A stretch of DNA of 64,000 bases from NCBI GenBank assembly GCA_019614645.1, contig JABWDB010000002.1:26835501-26899500 (forward strand), written 5' to 3'. Positions within the stretch are counted from its first letter, which is position 1. Every line of letters begins with the position of its first letter. The notes below the pieces were generated by a model. The model was not told the origin of the DNA and made no database searches. It worked only from the letters and a program-made list of their open reading frames with translations. The position numbers and the translations under genes are program-made. This document shows, in pieces, positions 1 to 15,009 of this stretch. The stretch is from Stratiolaelaps scimitus (Eukaryota > Arthropoda > Arachnida > Mesostigmata > Laelapidae).

Positions 1-3000
1 GGCGTTCGGAGGACATTGATCGGTTGCTATGATGATAACGTTCAGCTTGATAAGGCTAACCACCCCAGCTCCGTAAAGTAGATTGCTATACGCGGTACCC
101 AGTACAACAAGGTATCAGGGAGAATCCATTCAGAGCTCAACATTGACCACGAGCCTAGTTTTATTATACCTTGCCTATGGAACTTACAAATAACTCAACG
201 ATAATATTCGAACTGAGAGAGATGACAGAATGAATTCGTTCATTGTACGCGCATGGATTGTACACAGATGAAACTTCTGCTTTCGGTGATACTCTCTCCC
301 CTTCTATGTCTGCACACTCAGGCGTTGTATCAAATCTCCAAGGGATACGAGGCTGCCACTCGACGACAGCTTACACACTCACTAACTGTGTGTATTTTCT
401 CAAGCGTAATAAATAGATACGCCTTCCCCCATTACTGAGACTGAGGGGCTCATTTTGCACCGGAGATGAGGCGAAATACACAAAATTAGAGTATTGAAAG
501 AGGTTGCTCGGGTCCTAGTCCTAATATACCCTGCGTGGACTATAATGAGGTGCCCCTTAATTAGCTAGTCATCGCCACCAATGGAACTTGCGTCCAGTCT
601 GAGAGCAAATTTCTCATTTCATGGGTTTTCAAATTTGAGCCTTGCGCTTTTTAGTTCAGGTGTACCGTTGGTATGGCTTCAACACCACGACAACAATGCT
701 CACATGGTAAATTCCGATAGTTAGAATCTATCATATTTAGAATAAAAAATTGCACACCTACCTTTTTGTGGATAGAGGTAGGTGATGGATGTGTAACCAT
801 CCGACGCGTGCTAGTTATACAGCGTCTATGTGCAGTGTTAATTACCATCATTAGCTCTCGTTCTCATATTGCTAGCTCTAAACCTTTTAAGTTCCTTGCC
901 TCTATACAAAACAGTAGATGGCAAGCCGAAGGAAGTGTACTTTTCACTATCGTATTCTTTTATGTTACACTCGTACACGCTTACACTCTGTTACGCTGTC
1001 GACGGAAGTTCACTCGAACAGACGACATACATGGACGCTACTGACGTCATTGAGCCAACGAATATCCAACTTTCCCATATAATCGCTGTTATGTACCACC
1101 TATAGGGTTCCCATCTCCGCTGCCGATCAGCCCCGCCTTACTTCTCAGGCTATAACGCGGAAAGTCGCCTTCGTTAATTAGCTATCGTGAAGTGATGAGG
1201 CTATGTCGGTATTGTCAAGGGAGCTAAGGGCACTAGGGGCTGCTAGGAAGGACAGGGATTGGGTTGCATATGGGGTGCCGAAAAGCTGTCTAATAGCACT
1301 TCGCCGCTTCTGAGGTCCCTGGTGGCAGGGAATTTCGTTGGCGTCGTGAGTAGGAGAACAAGAATTTCCCCGTGAATCTGCCCAAATCCCCCTCGGAACG
1401 CCGATACCACGCATCAGCTAGCATCTGTCTTTCCGCTCTGTTTATTTGACTTCCGGCCTCATGACGATCATGGATGTAGCAGTAACAGCAGCTAAGCCCA
1501 CAGTAACATAGCCCCAACCCAATAGAATATTGTAGAATATTGATCAACTAACGGCGTTGCGTCAAATATACTTAACTGTGACAGCCGCGAAGCCTTATAT
1601 AAATTGGGTGGTCCCCGTAGGGTTGTACTAATATATATCTTTCTCAAGGGAAGGCGCCTGGTAAATGTCACTGTTGCTTATCAGCCACATACTAACTGTG
1701 ATAAACGACAAAAAGGTCCAAATTTCCAACTATTAGCCAGTATTATCAATGTGCCGGTTTGAACTGATACTACAGTAAATCAACAATGTAGACATCGAAT
1801 AAAGAAGGTCATCCCTAGATGATACCAAAATTACTTTTAATTTCAATCATTAATTAGTTCAAAATGTTTCTGCGTATTCTTATTGTTATGTGACAGTCAC
1901 AATAATATAATAGTAGTTGTTGTCCACTCCAATACATTAAATCACCAAAGGGCTCTTCCGCCCCGATGAAAATGTCAGAAACTTCGTGATCGATAAGATA
2001 ACGTCATACATTACTAAAATATATAATTAACATCACCATAATTCGGTCTTCTCAACATCTTCAGTTGAGCCCGTTAGAGCGAACGGTAATGTTAACTCAC
2101 TCACCGTGCAAAGACTTAACATAAGGTGCTCATAACCTTTTGTGATGACGCGGCCCTTACTATGCTAACTACCCTTGAATAATCAAAGGAAGTATACTCG
2201 GACTTCTTGGGACGATGGGATAGCGCAGAGAGTCGGGTCGGTCAAGGATATTTGAAGACAGACAAGTATATTTATTATATTAATTATTAATAACAGCATA
2301 ATACACATTCATTTCGTAGTAATGTTTACATTTGTGCGAGGAATAAACATGTTCTATAATAAATAAGCATGTTCTCCGCCTTTTATCTATTAATAATCTG
2401 ACGAACCACTCATCCGTTCGTCACACCTTTAATTATTCAATCGCTTTCACTATTACAGAAGTAAAGGCTTTTAAGGGTCTATAGTTTTCTGCTCGGCGAA
2501 AATGACACTTCCACTATTGACATTCATTGGTCGTCGGGTATACGATTCGGGTGTATGCATTGTGTGTATGTATTGTAATTATGTCATGGATATAATTAAA
2601 TCTATAAAACGAACAGCCATATGCTGAATCCGTCTCATCATCTGGCCCACCAGGATACGAATAATATAGCCAGATCTTCATGCACGCTATTATGAGTAAC
2701 TAACTAACTATTATGAGTAGTTCATTCGCATCTAATAATAATTAAACCCATTAATATACCGTCAAGCACTACAACTACAACTGCCTAACTACCTGACATA
2801 ACCTGGCTGCTCGCGGATAGGTAGATAAATGTATGTATATACGGAAATGAATAATCTCGCTCGTATTACCCCTACCTGGATGAGCGCTCGTAATTAGTGC
2901 TGCGATCTCTATAAAGTCTCTTTATATACATGCTAATGACATACCTGCTTTTTTTATAAAGATTAAAGGTAAATCCTGCATGGACACCACGCTTCACAAC

Positions 3001-3611
3001 TAAGGTACTTGCCCTAACTCGTAGTGTTAGACTCTGACTGACTGAACCCCAAACCGATTTTGACTTGGGGCACTGGCCGGGACTGTCAAAAGTGATAATG
3101 ACATACCTACTTAAGATACTTGTAGTCTTGGTCACACAACGCCCATCTGCATTCGTGTCTGACGGAGCTCATGAGGGATCTGTATTTGCATGACAATTAA
3201 AATGAGTGACGTGCGCAGGTTAAACAACTCTTCATTAAGTTGGTCTCGCATTCGTTCGTCTCCTGAAGTTATTGTATAATAGAAGGGCAAACTACCTTAT
3301 GAACGGATTGAGATGAGGCGAGAACAAGTTCTCATCATTAGATTGTCGATATTCTAGACAAAGATCTAAAGAAGTCATTCGTGTCCTCACTGAATAGAGC
3401 TCAACGAGCATTTTTCCTCAATAAACGACTACGGAGCATCCAGAAGTTCGCACCATATATATTTATATATATATACATATACATCTGAATAACCCACCAC
3501 TGTATGACACACAGACGCTCATAAGGCCATGCCCATAAGAGGTTTGAGCAATATCGTACGCAGTGTAGGAACTTCCATTAACATTTTGTCTCGCCAACGA
3601 AATATTCTTCT

Positions 3612-3629
3612 TCTGTCTGTCTGTCTGTC
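3612..3629. repeat. (TCTG)n microsatellite
   Basis: Four and a half copies of TCTG, just upstream of a Ser/Arg-rich open frame. Confidence 0.85.
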
Positions 3630-3785
3630 AGCCGGCTGTCATTTTGGACAAATTTAGTAGTGGAGCGAAGCAGTGACGTGGTGTGCCGAATAATAATGTT
3701 TTGTAGACGGGGAAAGGGAATGTAGGCTCTAGGGTCCACTATAGCTCCATTTAGGGATGCAGTAGCTGCTAACGGCCTGACACCA

Positions 3786-4079
3786 GTGAAGCCCCAAACG
3801 ATCGGAGGGAATAGCAAGTATAAGAGGCAAAGGGCCGGAGAGGAAACGGGTAGAAAGGAGCAGGGCGTAGAGGAAGACGAGACAAAACAGACCGTTCGTT
3901 CAGAGAGAGAGGTGGCGAGAGCGGCCGCTGACGGTTGTGTCTCATCGAGTAGCCGTGACTATAGTAGTCGAAGCAGCACTAGCAGTGACAGGGCCAGTCG
4001 AGGTGGTACCAGTAGACCCGTTGATGAAGTCTTCCGTGCCTCACAGCGAGAAACGGAACGGCAAGGTGAAATAAGGTGA
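3786..4079 (+). other. Ser/Arg/Glu-rich open frame, doubtful
   Basis: A 97-codon frame rich in Arg, Ser and Glu, with a serine/arginine stretch in its middle, in one of the more GC-rich patches of the left third. It matches no family I recognise. The composition could come from a purine-rich 5' UTR or a disordered exon. No neighbouring exon was found to join to it. Confidence 0.15.
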
Positions 4080-7000
4080 CATCCGTTTCCATAGGGAACA
4101 ATGATCAAAGATGCCGCCAACAATAAAATCCAAACGTTAAGTGCCGACATAGGATTATAACTTCTGTGGTAATTGCTGCTGAGGAATACGAAGCACGAAT
4201 ACACGCGTATACACACCGTTGGGAAAACGTATATACGCCGCATTGCGCCCTGATAGAGCGTTTATCTAAAAGCTGTCGTAGGCTGTTTGGCGCACAAATT
4301 CGAAGTCTGGTATGAATAGTTGTGAGATAGGATAGCGACTGTTGCCGGAGGACTATCCTCCAATGGGCAATCAATTGCTCTCTGATATTGTGGGGAAGGC
4401 AGTCCCGGGCTTGGGTCGGACTTGAGGTTGGGATGGGGAGATCTGTTGGCTCACTGGAACGGGCGGAAGCGTGGCGAACAGGGGCACTGGGGACAACGAT
4501 TGAAGGTTGAGGGTATGGGGGTATCGACTACGGATATCACACACACAAACACACTGAGTAAGTAGCGACAACCACCAGCGACTCTATTCCATCGCCTCCA
4601 CCAGAGGCAGCTCTACACCTCCACGTTCGGCAGCCGCGTCAGCTGTATTTCGTATGGTCTGTACTGCTTTCTCTTTGATCGGAGTCCTTCCTTTTACTTC
4701 AGTTTCTTAGTTCCCGGCGTGGACAACGAAATCAACGTTCCTCGAACAATGATTGCCAAGAAGAGAAAAAATCGTACCTTTTGCAATAACTTCCAAGTTC
4801 ATTTTACAATAATGTTAACAAATGAGCACAAACGGCATCATCGTGTACCACATTCTGAATAAGCGACTAGTTTTGGCAAACGTCCGCTTCTCTGGGTATA
4901 ACTACGACATAGCTAGTAGACTCGGCATGGTTGAAATGAGGAGAGCGTTTCTCAGAACCATCTGAACGTAAAAATAATCACAAAGGTCTCTTAATATCTC
5001 AGCCCAAAATACTCAAGTTGATATGCTTTAGACGTGTCGGCGCCGTGAACCGCATAGTTATCATGACCGAACAATGCGATACTGCCGAGCGCGTCAACTG
5101 ATTGAGCTGATACAAATCGTTTAGGGGAAAAGTCAATTATACAGTTATTAGCTGTCTCACGCCCATGCTCAAGAAAAACCAAGTGATTTCGGCATTTCCA
5201 CATAAGACGGACCCTTTTTAAATACTCCTCCAATTAAGTCCTTCAACGACTTTTACCGGTATTCTCAACGAGCTGCTGTATTGATATCTCTAGATCGATA
5301 TCCCGGAGGTAACACAGGTTAAATTACAAGTATTCTGGCGTTCGTAGTATCTTGTAATCAGTTCAATGCACAGGCGAGGCGTTGTGAACTTGTGACATCC
5401 ATCTGGCATATAATGCATAAGATCTGTGAGAAATTTGTGAGAAGAGTTTACAATTGTAACTTTGTGTTTTATCGATTAATAATAACAGTTTTACCTGTCG
5501 CTCTACAAAATGTCCAAGTGAAGTACTAAAGGGGGCCTACATCACAGTAAATATGGTTATCGCCTTGTCGAATCAATACGGAATTGAGAAGGGTAGCTAT
5601 GAACTAATATTTATTCTATTATATTTCGGATATTGATTATGATTGTGCGTCTAAAAATGTACAATTATCACTCCACTACTTGTGATACCCATGGACTCCC
5701 CGTTCCAACACTAATTAACGTCGACTTCGACTTGTTCTCGAAGTTCGTAAGAAGTCGAGTGCAAAATAATCTCACGTGCAAGGGGACAGCGGCGCACGCA
5801 GTGTGCTAATGAAGATAGTTGTGAGAATAAACCACAGCCAACAAATCGTACCAAGGCGGTGGGAGAGCAGTAGCTCGGAGTGTTTTTGCTGAGGTAACCA
5901 GAACTATGTAGTAGAAATCGGTTATGTCTTAAGATCGCTCTGGTACTCCTAGCAATTGAACAGACAACACTCGACAAGGTGAGAACCATCCCAGAAATTA
6001 CCTCACAGCATGCATCAGTTCAAAATGCATCTGACCCTTTTAAGATACAGCCAGCGACCACTCGCGTCGGTCGTGCGCAGCCACACTCAAAGAACAATAG
6101 AGACGGACTTTTCTGATTTTTTTTCATGAACGGTTATTTTACGAACTGTTTCCAAAGTGGCCATAACTATACCTATCATAAACAGACAATTCGACGTATC
6201 GACACTATCGTAACTCTATAGTGTTATTCTATTTATATCCATGCCTATTAGATTTGAAGAAACCGTCACGGTAGGTTTAAAGAACTGGAAGCCTCAAAAC
6301 TTTAGTTTTTATAGACGAAATGGAAGGAAAACTTATTGAATACCGATGTCCGATAGATCAGCCCTCGTTTCAGCTGTTGGACAAGCCGTTCCTGATTTCG
6401 ACCGATCGTCCAAGACCTCCGCCTCGTTTACTGTACTTTGGCCAACCCCAAACTCAAGCTAGCATCCAATGGCATTGCCGATTTAAAGATTAGCCCTTGT
6501 GTCGAGCCAGGATACAATGCTGCCGAAATCAGCTAGCCTTGGGAAATCGGTTTCGATGAATTCAACTTGTTTTGCGGGTTATCTGACAGGAAGAGCGAAC
6601 CAGCTTAAAGGCGGCTCTGGTGGTAGGTGCAAGAGTAGGTCCGATAGAGTTCTCCTTTCCCATGTGAAGCATCCCAGCACTATCCCCATCTGCCGATAGT
6701 AAAAAGTTTGCTTGAGTTGCGCCCGACCAGACCCCTTGTCCTCCCCCTTGAGAGACGTCAATTCTCTCGCGCCCATTGGCCCACGCCGAACATTGGCCAC
6801 TCACTACACTCAACGTTGAAAATCCATTCATCCGGTGGCGAGTAATATTCGCCTGGGGCACGGGACAAAGATAATTACATTGTTAGAAGATTGAAACCGG
6901 CATCTACATTAGAACAGTCTGCTCAAATCAACCGAGTTGTACCGCTCACTTACTCGAAATACACCGGATATTGCAAGTGTAGTGGACCAATTCGAATGTG

Positions 7001-10000
7001 CGATGAATGCATTCAGTTGGGCTGCTCCTTTAAACAATGCGGAAGCCCTCGTGAGGTCGATTCCCTTCCGTGGTTGAAAGTCACCACTGGCTACTGTTGC
7101 CGCCAGCGGGGGTTGCTCAACAACTTTCAAGAGGCGAAGCAAGCCTAGGCTTCGAAGAGGAAACGCCCCCTTCCTCTTTCAACAAGTATCTCGACGTATA
7201 TATATATATTTATAACGACGACTACGTGCCTTCGTCCTTTCCTGCATGCCTATGATGTTTCCTATACTCGACGTACTTTTATATACTTGTACAGAGGCGG
7301 AGCAGATGCGTTACTACTCCGATGCAATAAATCAGCTGATTTGATCTACGTACTTGAAGTACGATATAGAAATAACGCTGTTGGCAAACTTTCGTGACGG
7401 CAAGACGTACACTTCGAAACTAGGTGACATCGTTAAGTGTGGACATTTGTGTTGTATATTACATATTAATGTAGTTCACGATTATAAGCATCAGGCTGAT
7501 AAACCTGTTATGATAACATACATTTGATATATGTTCCCTAGAAATAATTCCTAACTACTATATGTTTGAATAAATCTTTTGATTTTACATTTGATGTATT
7601 TCCGTACAAAACAATCTTGAAGAATATCAGTTGAACCAGAAGAAATATAGGCAGTCTCAAGTTTTTGCCAGTCTATACTTGTTAGTACAACCCTTTACGG
7701 CACATCGCAGCATTGTATTTTCTGTGGTAGCAAACTTGATCAAATCAACTTAAACTAATTTGCGCGGAAGGCCTGCTTTGCAATCACTTCACTCGAAAGT
7801 ATTAACATTATGCTTTTTATATACTCTACATATGAAGATCAAACGACTTTTATAAATTAACATTCTACAAATAGTTGGACAATGGTAGTGGGCTAATAGT
7901 GTATTTCTGTGCAAACGGTTCTGAGTTCTGTTTTCCATTATATACGTTTTCATATCTGTGAAAAAATTGGTAAAAAAATTGATTTTCAAAGGTACGAAAA
8001 TTGTTGACATCTTGTCAATTGCTAACTGGTAATGAAAATGAATCCTCACCAATAACAACAACAACTTAGTGCGAAAACGACCCTAATGAAATGAAGAAAA
8101 CTATGCTCATATTTAAATCGGGTTCTCAAGGATTATTGTGTTCTCGAGCCTCAAAAGAAAGCTACCTATAAAGACAGTTGATCTATGTAAGCGGCGTATA
8201 TTTTCATCACGATAACGCAGAGCCCTACGTTAATTTTGTGACTCGAAAAAAAGATTAGCTTAAATTTCTTAGTATATTATCCCCTGGTCTATCATGTACA
8301 GTCCGAAATTGTCCCTGCCCACTATCGTTTGTTCCGATCACGCTTCACGTAAAACACCCTTCGCTTTACGAAGGGTGAAAACTTCGACTCCCTCGAGGGA
8401 CGCACCTGACTAGAATGTTCACAAGTAACCCTTCCTAGAGAGCTTCGGCAGACATGAAATTCTCTGTTGCCGAAACGATGTCCAAACGTTACCAAAAGTG
8501 ACGGTAAAGTGACATAATACATCAAAGTTGAAGTTTAGAGGAAAATCGAGATAACGTAGGTAACAATCCAGTAGATTACATCTGACAATATTGACCTGAG
8601 AACACATATTGAAAATTTAAAAAGATTAGTTTCTATGCAAGTTTAGTTTAATACGAGTTCCAAACGCATTGCTAGACAAGCAAAAAGCGAGTTAAATCGC
8701 CTTCTTATTTGTCTGCATTTAGATGAGGCAAATCAACTTTGACAGATCCAGAATAAATTTGATCCAGATAAAATTGGTAGGTAGATTATGTTTGATGCCA
8801 CTCTTCAAGTTTGTCAGTCCATTGAGGTGAGTAGATATTTTGTTTTCGCAGATGTCAATTTATTGATAAAATAAGTTTGACCAGCTTGTATATTAAGAAC
8901 AGTCAGTAAGCTCCAAATTATTTATATTTTGCCCTTTAAACCATTCCAGTGGATGTATGTTTATGCAGATTTGAAAATCTTGTGTCCATCAGTGTAATGT
9001 ACCATTGGCAGACTCATGTTTGGTCGTTGAGGAAAGCCTCGCTGGGATCGCGACTGAGCCAACTGGTGTTACACTTACAGCCTCGGATTCAGGTGAGACT
9101 CGGTGGAGCCTTCTGACGACTTCCGAGAGATCGGCTTCCGGAGTTTTCTGCGCCCTGACTCGGCACATTTGCCAGGGATATATGTGTGTTCATTGTAGGA
9201 AAAAACTAAGTTGTGTCATCAGATTGCCTTCTCCCGGACTCCCTAGAGAGTTGAAGAAGCATGGTTCTCGCTTTCTGAACCTTCTTCGAGAAATGTATCG
9301 TGCGTCGTTGCGCTGGTATTAACGGACTCCTCAGCATTAGCGCTAAAGGGTACAATATTTATCACGGCACGCTTAGGCCAGTGTCGAGTGCACATAGCGG
9401 ACACAAGGTGTAAGGGCCATTCACTTTCTAGTTGTAGGGTAATAAAAGTATCACCTCTCTCAAAGAAACTGCTTGGGAGGAGGTAATGAAAAATCATTTT
9501 TATATACGACCTTAGTCGTACACAACAAGGAGGAGAAAATCGCGTAGGCACCAGTTGTGGAATATAATTATTAAGTCGTGCTTCGTCTTTACGACCTTCT
9601 TACTAGCCTGTCCAAGCAGGACACAAGCCCTAGAAGAGAGATTCATCGTCATCATCGACTGACGGGACTGGCCCTCCGTTTCTAAAATTAGCACCATCGT
9701 ACGCGTATGCACCCAATCAAATGTTCAATCGATGTGAATGATAAAAAGAAAAAGAAGTTGAAAACTTTGCTGTGTCTATGACTGTTCGCGACAACAATAA
9801 CAGGAGACTCATATAAGCTCCCCAAAGAAGCAACTGCCATAAAAGCCTGACACTGTTGTGTTCTTTTGTCTTCATTCTCGTTTTTATTCTGAGCGAGTAG
9901 AATTCATAAAAGCACTGTACTAAGCGGGCATCTCGTTTTGTTCCTTCTCTTAGTTCCTTACCCAGTCGCTTACACAATGGCCGGTGTGAATCGTAAAAAT

Positions 10001-13000
10001 AATACTTCGTCATGGTCGTCAGCCAATAGTAATAATGATAATAATTATGAGAATAACAGCAGTGAACCTACAGGGATGGCTCCGGATGCTATGCTCCTTA
10101 TACCTATATATATATGAAAATAAGTTAATAGTATAGAATATATACAATATGTAATAGTAATAACGATAACAATAAATAACCTCATTTATATTTATCTCAC
10201 ACTGTATGTAAATATTATGTATGATTCATTCATATATGATAATGATTGGTTGTGGAGGAATCATCTAGTCATTAATAAATTTCCTATTAGAAGTAGTAGT
10301 AAATGCGCCAGGCGTGTGATGACTGGCATTAATGATTATCTGCTATTATTTTGTGGATATTAGGATTAATTGTCATCCCAATTAGAGCAGATTCAAAAAC
10401 ACCTCACACGTTGTTACAAATCGAAACAGAAGAGGTGGATCGGAAGTATCGTGATCTTTCGAAGTAGCAGTAGCTGCTTCCAGCCTTGTCGAGTCTGATG
10501 GGATGACAGCTGAGTGTCGAAGCAAATCAGGGACGGTAAAACGAAGAATGATTCTAAAAAAAATTAAACGAACTTTGATATTTCGTCACAGCCACGGCTG
10601 CTGCTGCTGCTTCTGATTTAACAAGTTTGGTTAGCGGCAGCTATCTGTGGTACAGCACACACACACACACGCGTACTGGTCCATTGGCTCCTCCACCTGG
10701 CCCACTTGGGTGTGCAGTTGGCGTCCGCTTGCGCCAACGGTATCGGAGACCCCATTAAATTGTACTCTGCAGCAAGAACAGATTCCTGCAGCCATCGTGG
10801 AAATCTGGGAAACTCACACAACTGCATCATCTGCTCCTTGCCGTACATAGACGCACACGTATACAGAGTTTTCACACCGTTTTCCTTAAGCCCTCCAAGT
10901 TTTATCTTAAACACCACTGTGTTAAAAGTTTTCAACACTCGTATGGTCTGTCGGTTGGATTCCTCTTGATATTGTTTGCATATTTTTTAGATATCACACG
11001 GGTAGGCGCCCGTGTTATTATTGCGAATATTAATAGTAGTGGTAATATATCGTTATTTTGACTGACCTTAAATTGATAAATAATAACAATGTTTTATTTT
11101 AAAGCAATCGGATACGCTCTTACGCTGAAACATAATGAATAAGTGCAACTCGTTCTAGATAAACGTTCTGTACTCTCCAGTTTAAGCATGTATGTAAATA
11201 AGCATATTCGATTTTACTTCGGAAATACGTGGCTTAGAGAATGTACTGGTAGAGGTTGGTGATTGCAGATCGAACCAGCGGCCCTATATCGAATTTAGAC
11301 TATTCGATTATCGAATAATACCAGTACAGTAACCAATTCGGCGTGTACTTTCAAGAAGACAGATACCTTAAGTTGTTGTTTTGCTCTTCATCCAAATGTT
11401 TGATACCCTTCGTAATGCCAAAGCAGCAACGAATATAAGTGAAGCTTTTTATAAATGCTTGTGATCTAATCGTCTCTCTGCAGTTCTAATTTTACTTAAG
11501 TAGAAGTGGCTGACCAACCATTCCATATTAATTGGAATATGTATATACATTTGCAAGAGCTAACAGTGGCTTGTCAGTGCCGCCGTAGGGCTCGTTTGTG
11601 CAATAAGGTTGTTTGCTTAGATTGGTTCATATTGTTTCGCCTCCACATACAGTGCGGCCTTACCACCTGTTCATAAACCAATAGACTTCCAGAAGATATA
11701 GAAGGGCTAAATGCTAGCCAGCCATTTGCCTTGGACACCTGCCACCCGTATCCGGACTAAGGACGCTGAAAACATAACAGTTAGAAACCACCTCCCCGGA
11801 TAATGTGAATGAATCGATATTAAATAATCGATTTATACAAGCGCAAGTATAATTATTACTCTCTCTCTTTCCCTCTCCTCTTTCTCTCCATTAATGTTAT
11901 GAGTTAAACTCTGGGAACTTAGCAGTGCTTATATGCTCAACGCCATGCTTACACAGAGGACTGTGTAAGCAATCTCATCATCTACAACTCAATTTTCTTC
12001 GCCGAATGGCAGAGCTTCGCATTTATATTATACTCTCCATTTATTAGGTCACGTATTAATTTAAATCGTATAAGCATGATTTCTAAAATGATGCTTCGAA
12101 AGATAGTTTACAAGTGTGTTGAATGGAACATCAACAGAACCAGTGAATATTCTGCTTTAACGTTATATGTTGGTCGAAACCCTTGCCCGGACCCATTGAA
12201 TTCGGTGAGCTCAGTATATCGTTCAGCATACATTTAGCACAATGCTGCACCTATTGCTCCGTAAAAGTCATTTTAACCTATAAGGGTATAAGAAATCCAC
12301 TTGTTGTCAATTTTCAACGCTAGGTAGTACCCCTCCCAAAATAATAGTTGTTATTCACTTGTGCTACATGGGTTACAAGGGAAAATTGTCTCCTTGAATT
12401 TGTAACCTAAAGGTTTTTGGGCTGACTCCCTGTGATCGCATACGTCTGGTATGAGAATAAATGCTTTTCTTCCAGATATCTGCAGCAACTACTGCGTGTC
12501 CAGGCAGTGTTCTCTTTGTGCTGTTCGTCGATCCGATCGAGCATTTCTTAAAAGGACGTTTATGTATGCTGATGTTGTCAAGCCGGTATCAGTTATTATA
12601 TCAAAGATCCTGAGTGTTATTCAGTGTAAAATTCCCTTGATGACGTATTAGTTAAATGGTTTAACGAAATGGGACTCGTACGACTCTAAATCACAAGTGT
12701 GTGGTGCTTCATTTCGGTGTCAGAAGTGCTAAATTTAACTATAGATGTAAAAGAAAGCTCTAGCAAAGATCGAGGCTAGTAAGCGGGTTTTAGTCTGAGA
12801 TCTCACCCCCCCCTTATATAAATGTGTAGGAAACCCATGCTTTACCACTACTCCAGTATGCGTCTGTGATCTGAATTTCCCAAGAACTCGGGGATGTAGT
12901 TTTATTTGAGAAAATGCAACGTCGTTTCCACCGCGTACTGGAATACAGCTGTAATCTTAATCGATATAACATTATACTATCCATTGAAGGAGATATGCCT

Positions 13001-13567
13001 AACAATGCTGATCTTAAATTAATGGGAAAAATTATAAAAAGTGAGAAATATTATAAAAACTGAGCTCTTCGGGCTCTCTTGCAAAAACCACCGAAAAGGG
13101 TTTGTGTTTGTCCCTAAGCCATTGCTCGCTCACATATAGACAATCATATGATCATGTGACGGGTCTCTCGTGAAGTCTATTAATTGTATTGAATGTAAAA
13201 GATGTGCTAACCGAATACAATAATCTTGACCTTGTCAGTTGATTTTAGTACGTTGTTAGTCTATACGATTGAAAGTTCGTACATTATTGGAAGTCCGTAC
13301 TAGTTATCTCACTTCAAAAAAATCTATTTCGCAATCAAATTATGTCTCAATTGCTAATAATCGATCTTGGGCTGGTTGTTGAGCTGGTATTTGAGCGGCC
13401 TTGAGGAAGCAATAGAGAATTAGAGTATTTGAGAGGGGGGTTAGGCCAAATGGAGGACACCGAATGGGCATCACAATGTAATAGAAATTTCATTTGAGGG
13501 GTATAAAAGGAAATGCATAACATATTTTAACACGTTATTTCGAAGAACAAGGTATGGCCTATTTTAG

Positions 13568-13579
13568 CCCCCCCCCCCC
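13568..13579. repeat. Poly(C) tract
   Basis: A run of 12 C in AT-rich surroundings. A similar run of ten C followed by T lies at 48924-48940. Confidence 0.85.
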
Positions 13580-14961
13580 ATTTGGGATGTATACATTAAT
13601 TAGTATATTATCAGTAGACACTATCTAAATAAGAAAATGCGACTCGTCTGACATGGAATTTATATTATTTATTATTACTTATTAGGTAACAAGTTCAACA
13701 TGCAAAAGTTAGTATTTTTAATGTAATTATAAATAAATAGTTGCAGTACGTGAAGAAGATATTACTATTCTATTTCATCTTTATCAGTTAAACATACGAC
13801 ATAAGTTAGTCATCTCGGCAAAATGGTTTAATCTCAGCATTGGTCATAATCTTAACGATAAATCAAAGGTGAGTCAAATATATCAAAATTGGTTTCCTTA
13901 AAGAATGAAATGGGTTAAAAGACATCAATGTTTTAATAATTTCATAATTGATCCTTCTATATATATGCATATATATTGTGTGGAACAAAGAAAGGTTATC
14001 CTATATGTAGATATCTCTATTATCTATTACACTATAATTGTTAATAGTAGTGAGGTCATATTTTAAATATCACTTAGTCATTAGACATACCAGCTGCAAC
14101 AATATCCAGAGCAGTCAGTATACATTTTAGTTAAACGATTGCACTCTTATATCTATCTAATAAAGATCTGTAGTTTTAGTTCTTTTGTCGTATTAATGAT
14201 ATTCGCGTATAGTAGGATATATTATATATGCTGACAACACTCCATCGCCGCTTCATCGTACACATTTTACAGAAATCCCAAAGTATTCCACACCATACGA
14301 GACATATGTACAATGCTTGCACACTCTACACATGGGCAGCACTTACACGAATAACGCTATGTCTGATTTGCTACTAAAACACAACGCTAGTGGGATAGCA
14401 GGCAACCATGAATGAATCTGTTTTGTTTTATTTTTTATCGAGAGCAAAGCGTATGTATATTCAGTTCCGAAAATGCAGTTCCGAAAATAGACATGATTTT
14501 GAAAGTGAAATTGGAAAGTTTAAACCAAACCTACCAATTGATGCAATTGATTAAGCAAATGAAATTTCTAGTTAATTATTACGACTTTCAAAATTTACTT
14601 TGCTTTTTAACTATATATCAGCGGGATATTAAGGCATTCATTTTGTGCCGAAAATGTTGTTTTTATTAACAGCTTAGTACTTTGTATATGATCCTGTCGA
14701 CAATGAAATCATATAAAAAAATTTATACATCAGAAGAAACGAATGTGGAATACATATAATATATTTTCAAAGTATATATTCGTTTTTGTCAGGTGCAAGA
14801 TTTCGCACCAAATTCTTGAAGTGCGCAATTAAAAACTTAATCTCATCAGTTGTCTTATCTTAGACACGTTGAGTGTCTGCCATGGCACGTTCACGTTGAC
14901 TGTATTTTCGATTTACAAAGCAGCTTAGGATCAGCTTGTAATGCAACATTAATGATGCCCC

Positions 14962-14973
14962 ATATATATATAT

Positions 14974-15007
<34 letters not shown>
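14962..15007. repeat. (TA)n microsatellite
   Basis: About 46 bp of nearly pure TA dinucleotide with one short interruption. Confidence 0.9.

Positions 15008-15009
<2 letters not shown>

Noticed and set aside
10618..10938. 106-codon minus-strand frame
   Set aside because: The opposite strand is open over the same stretch and contains a CA repeat. No family similarity seen.
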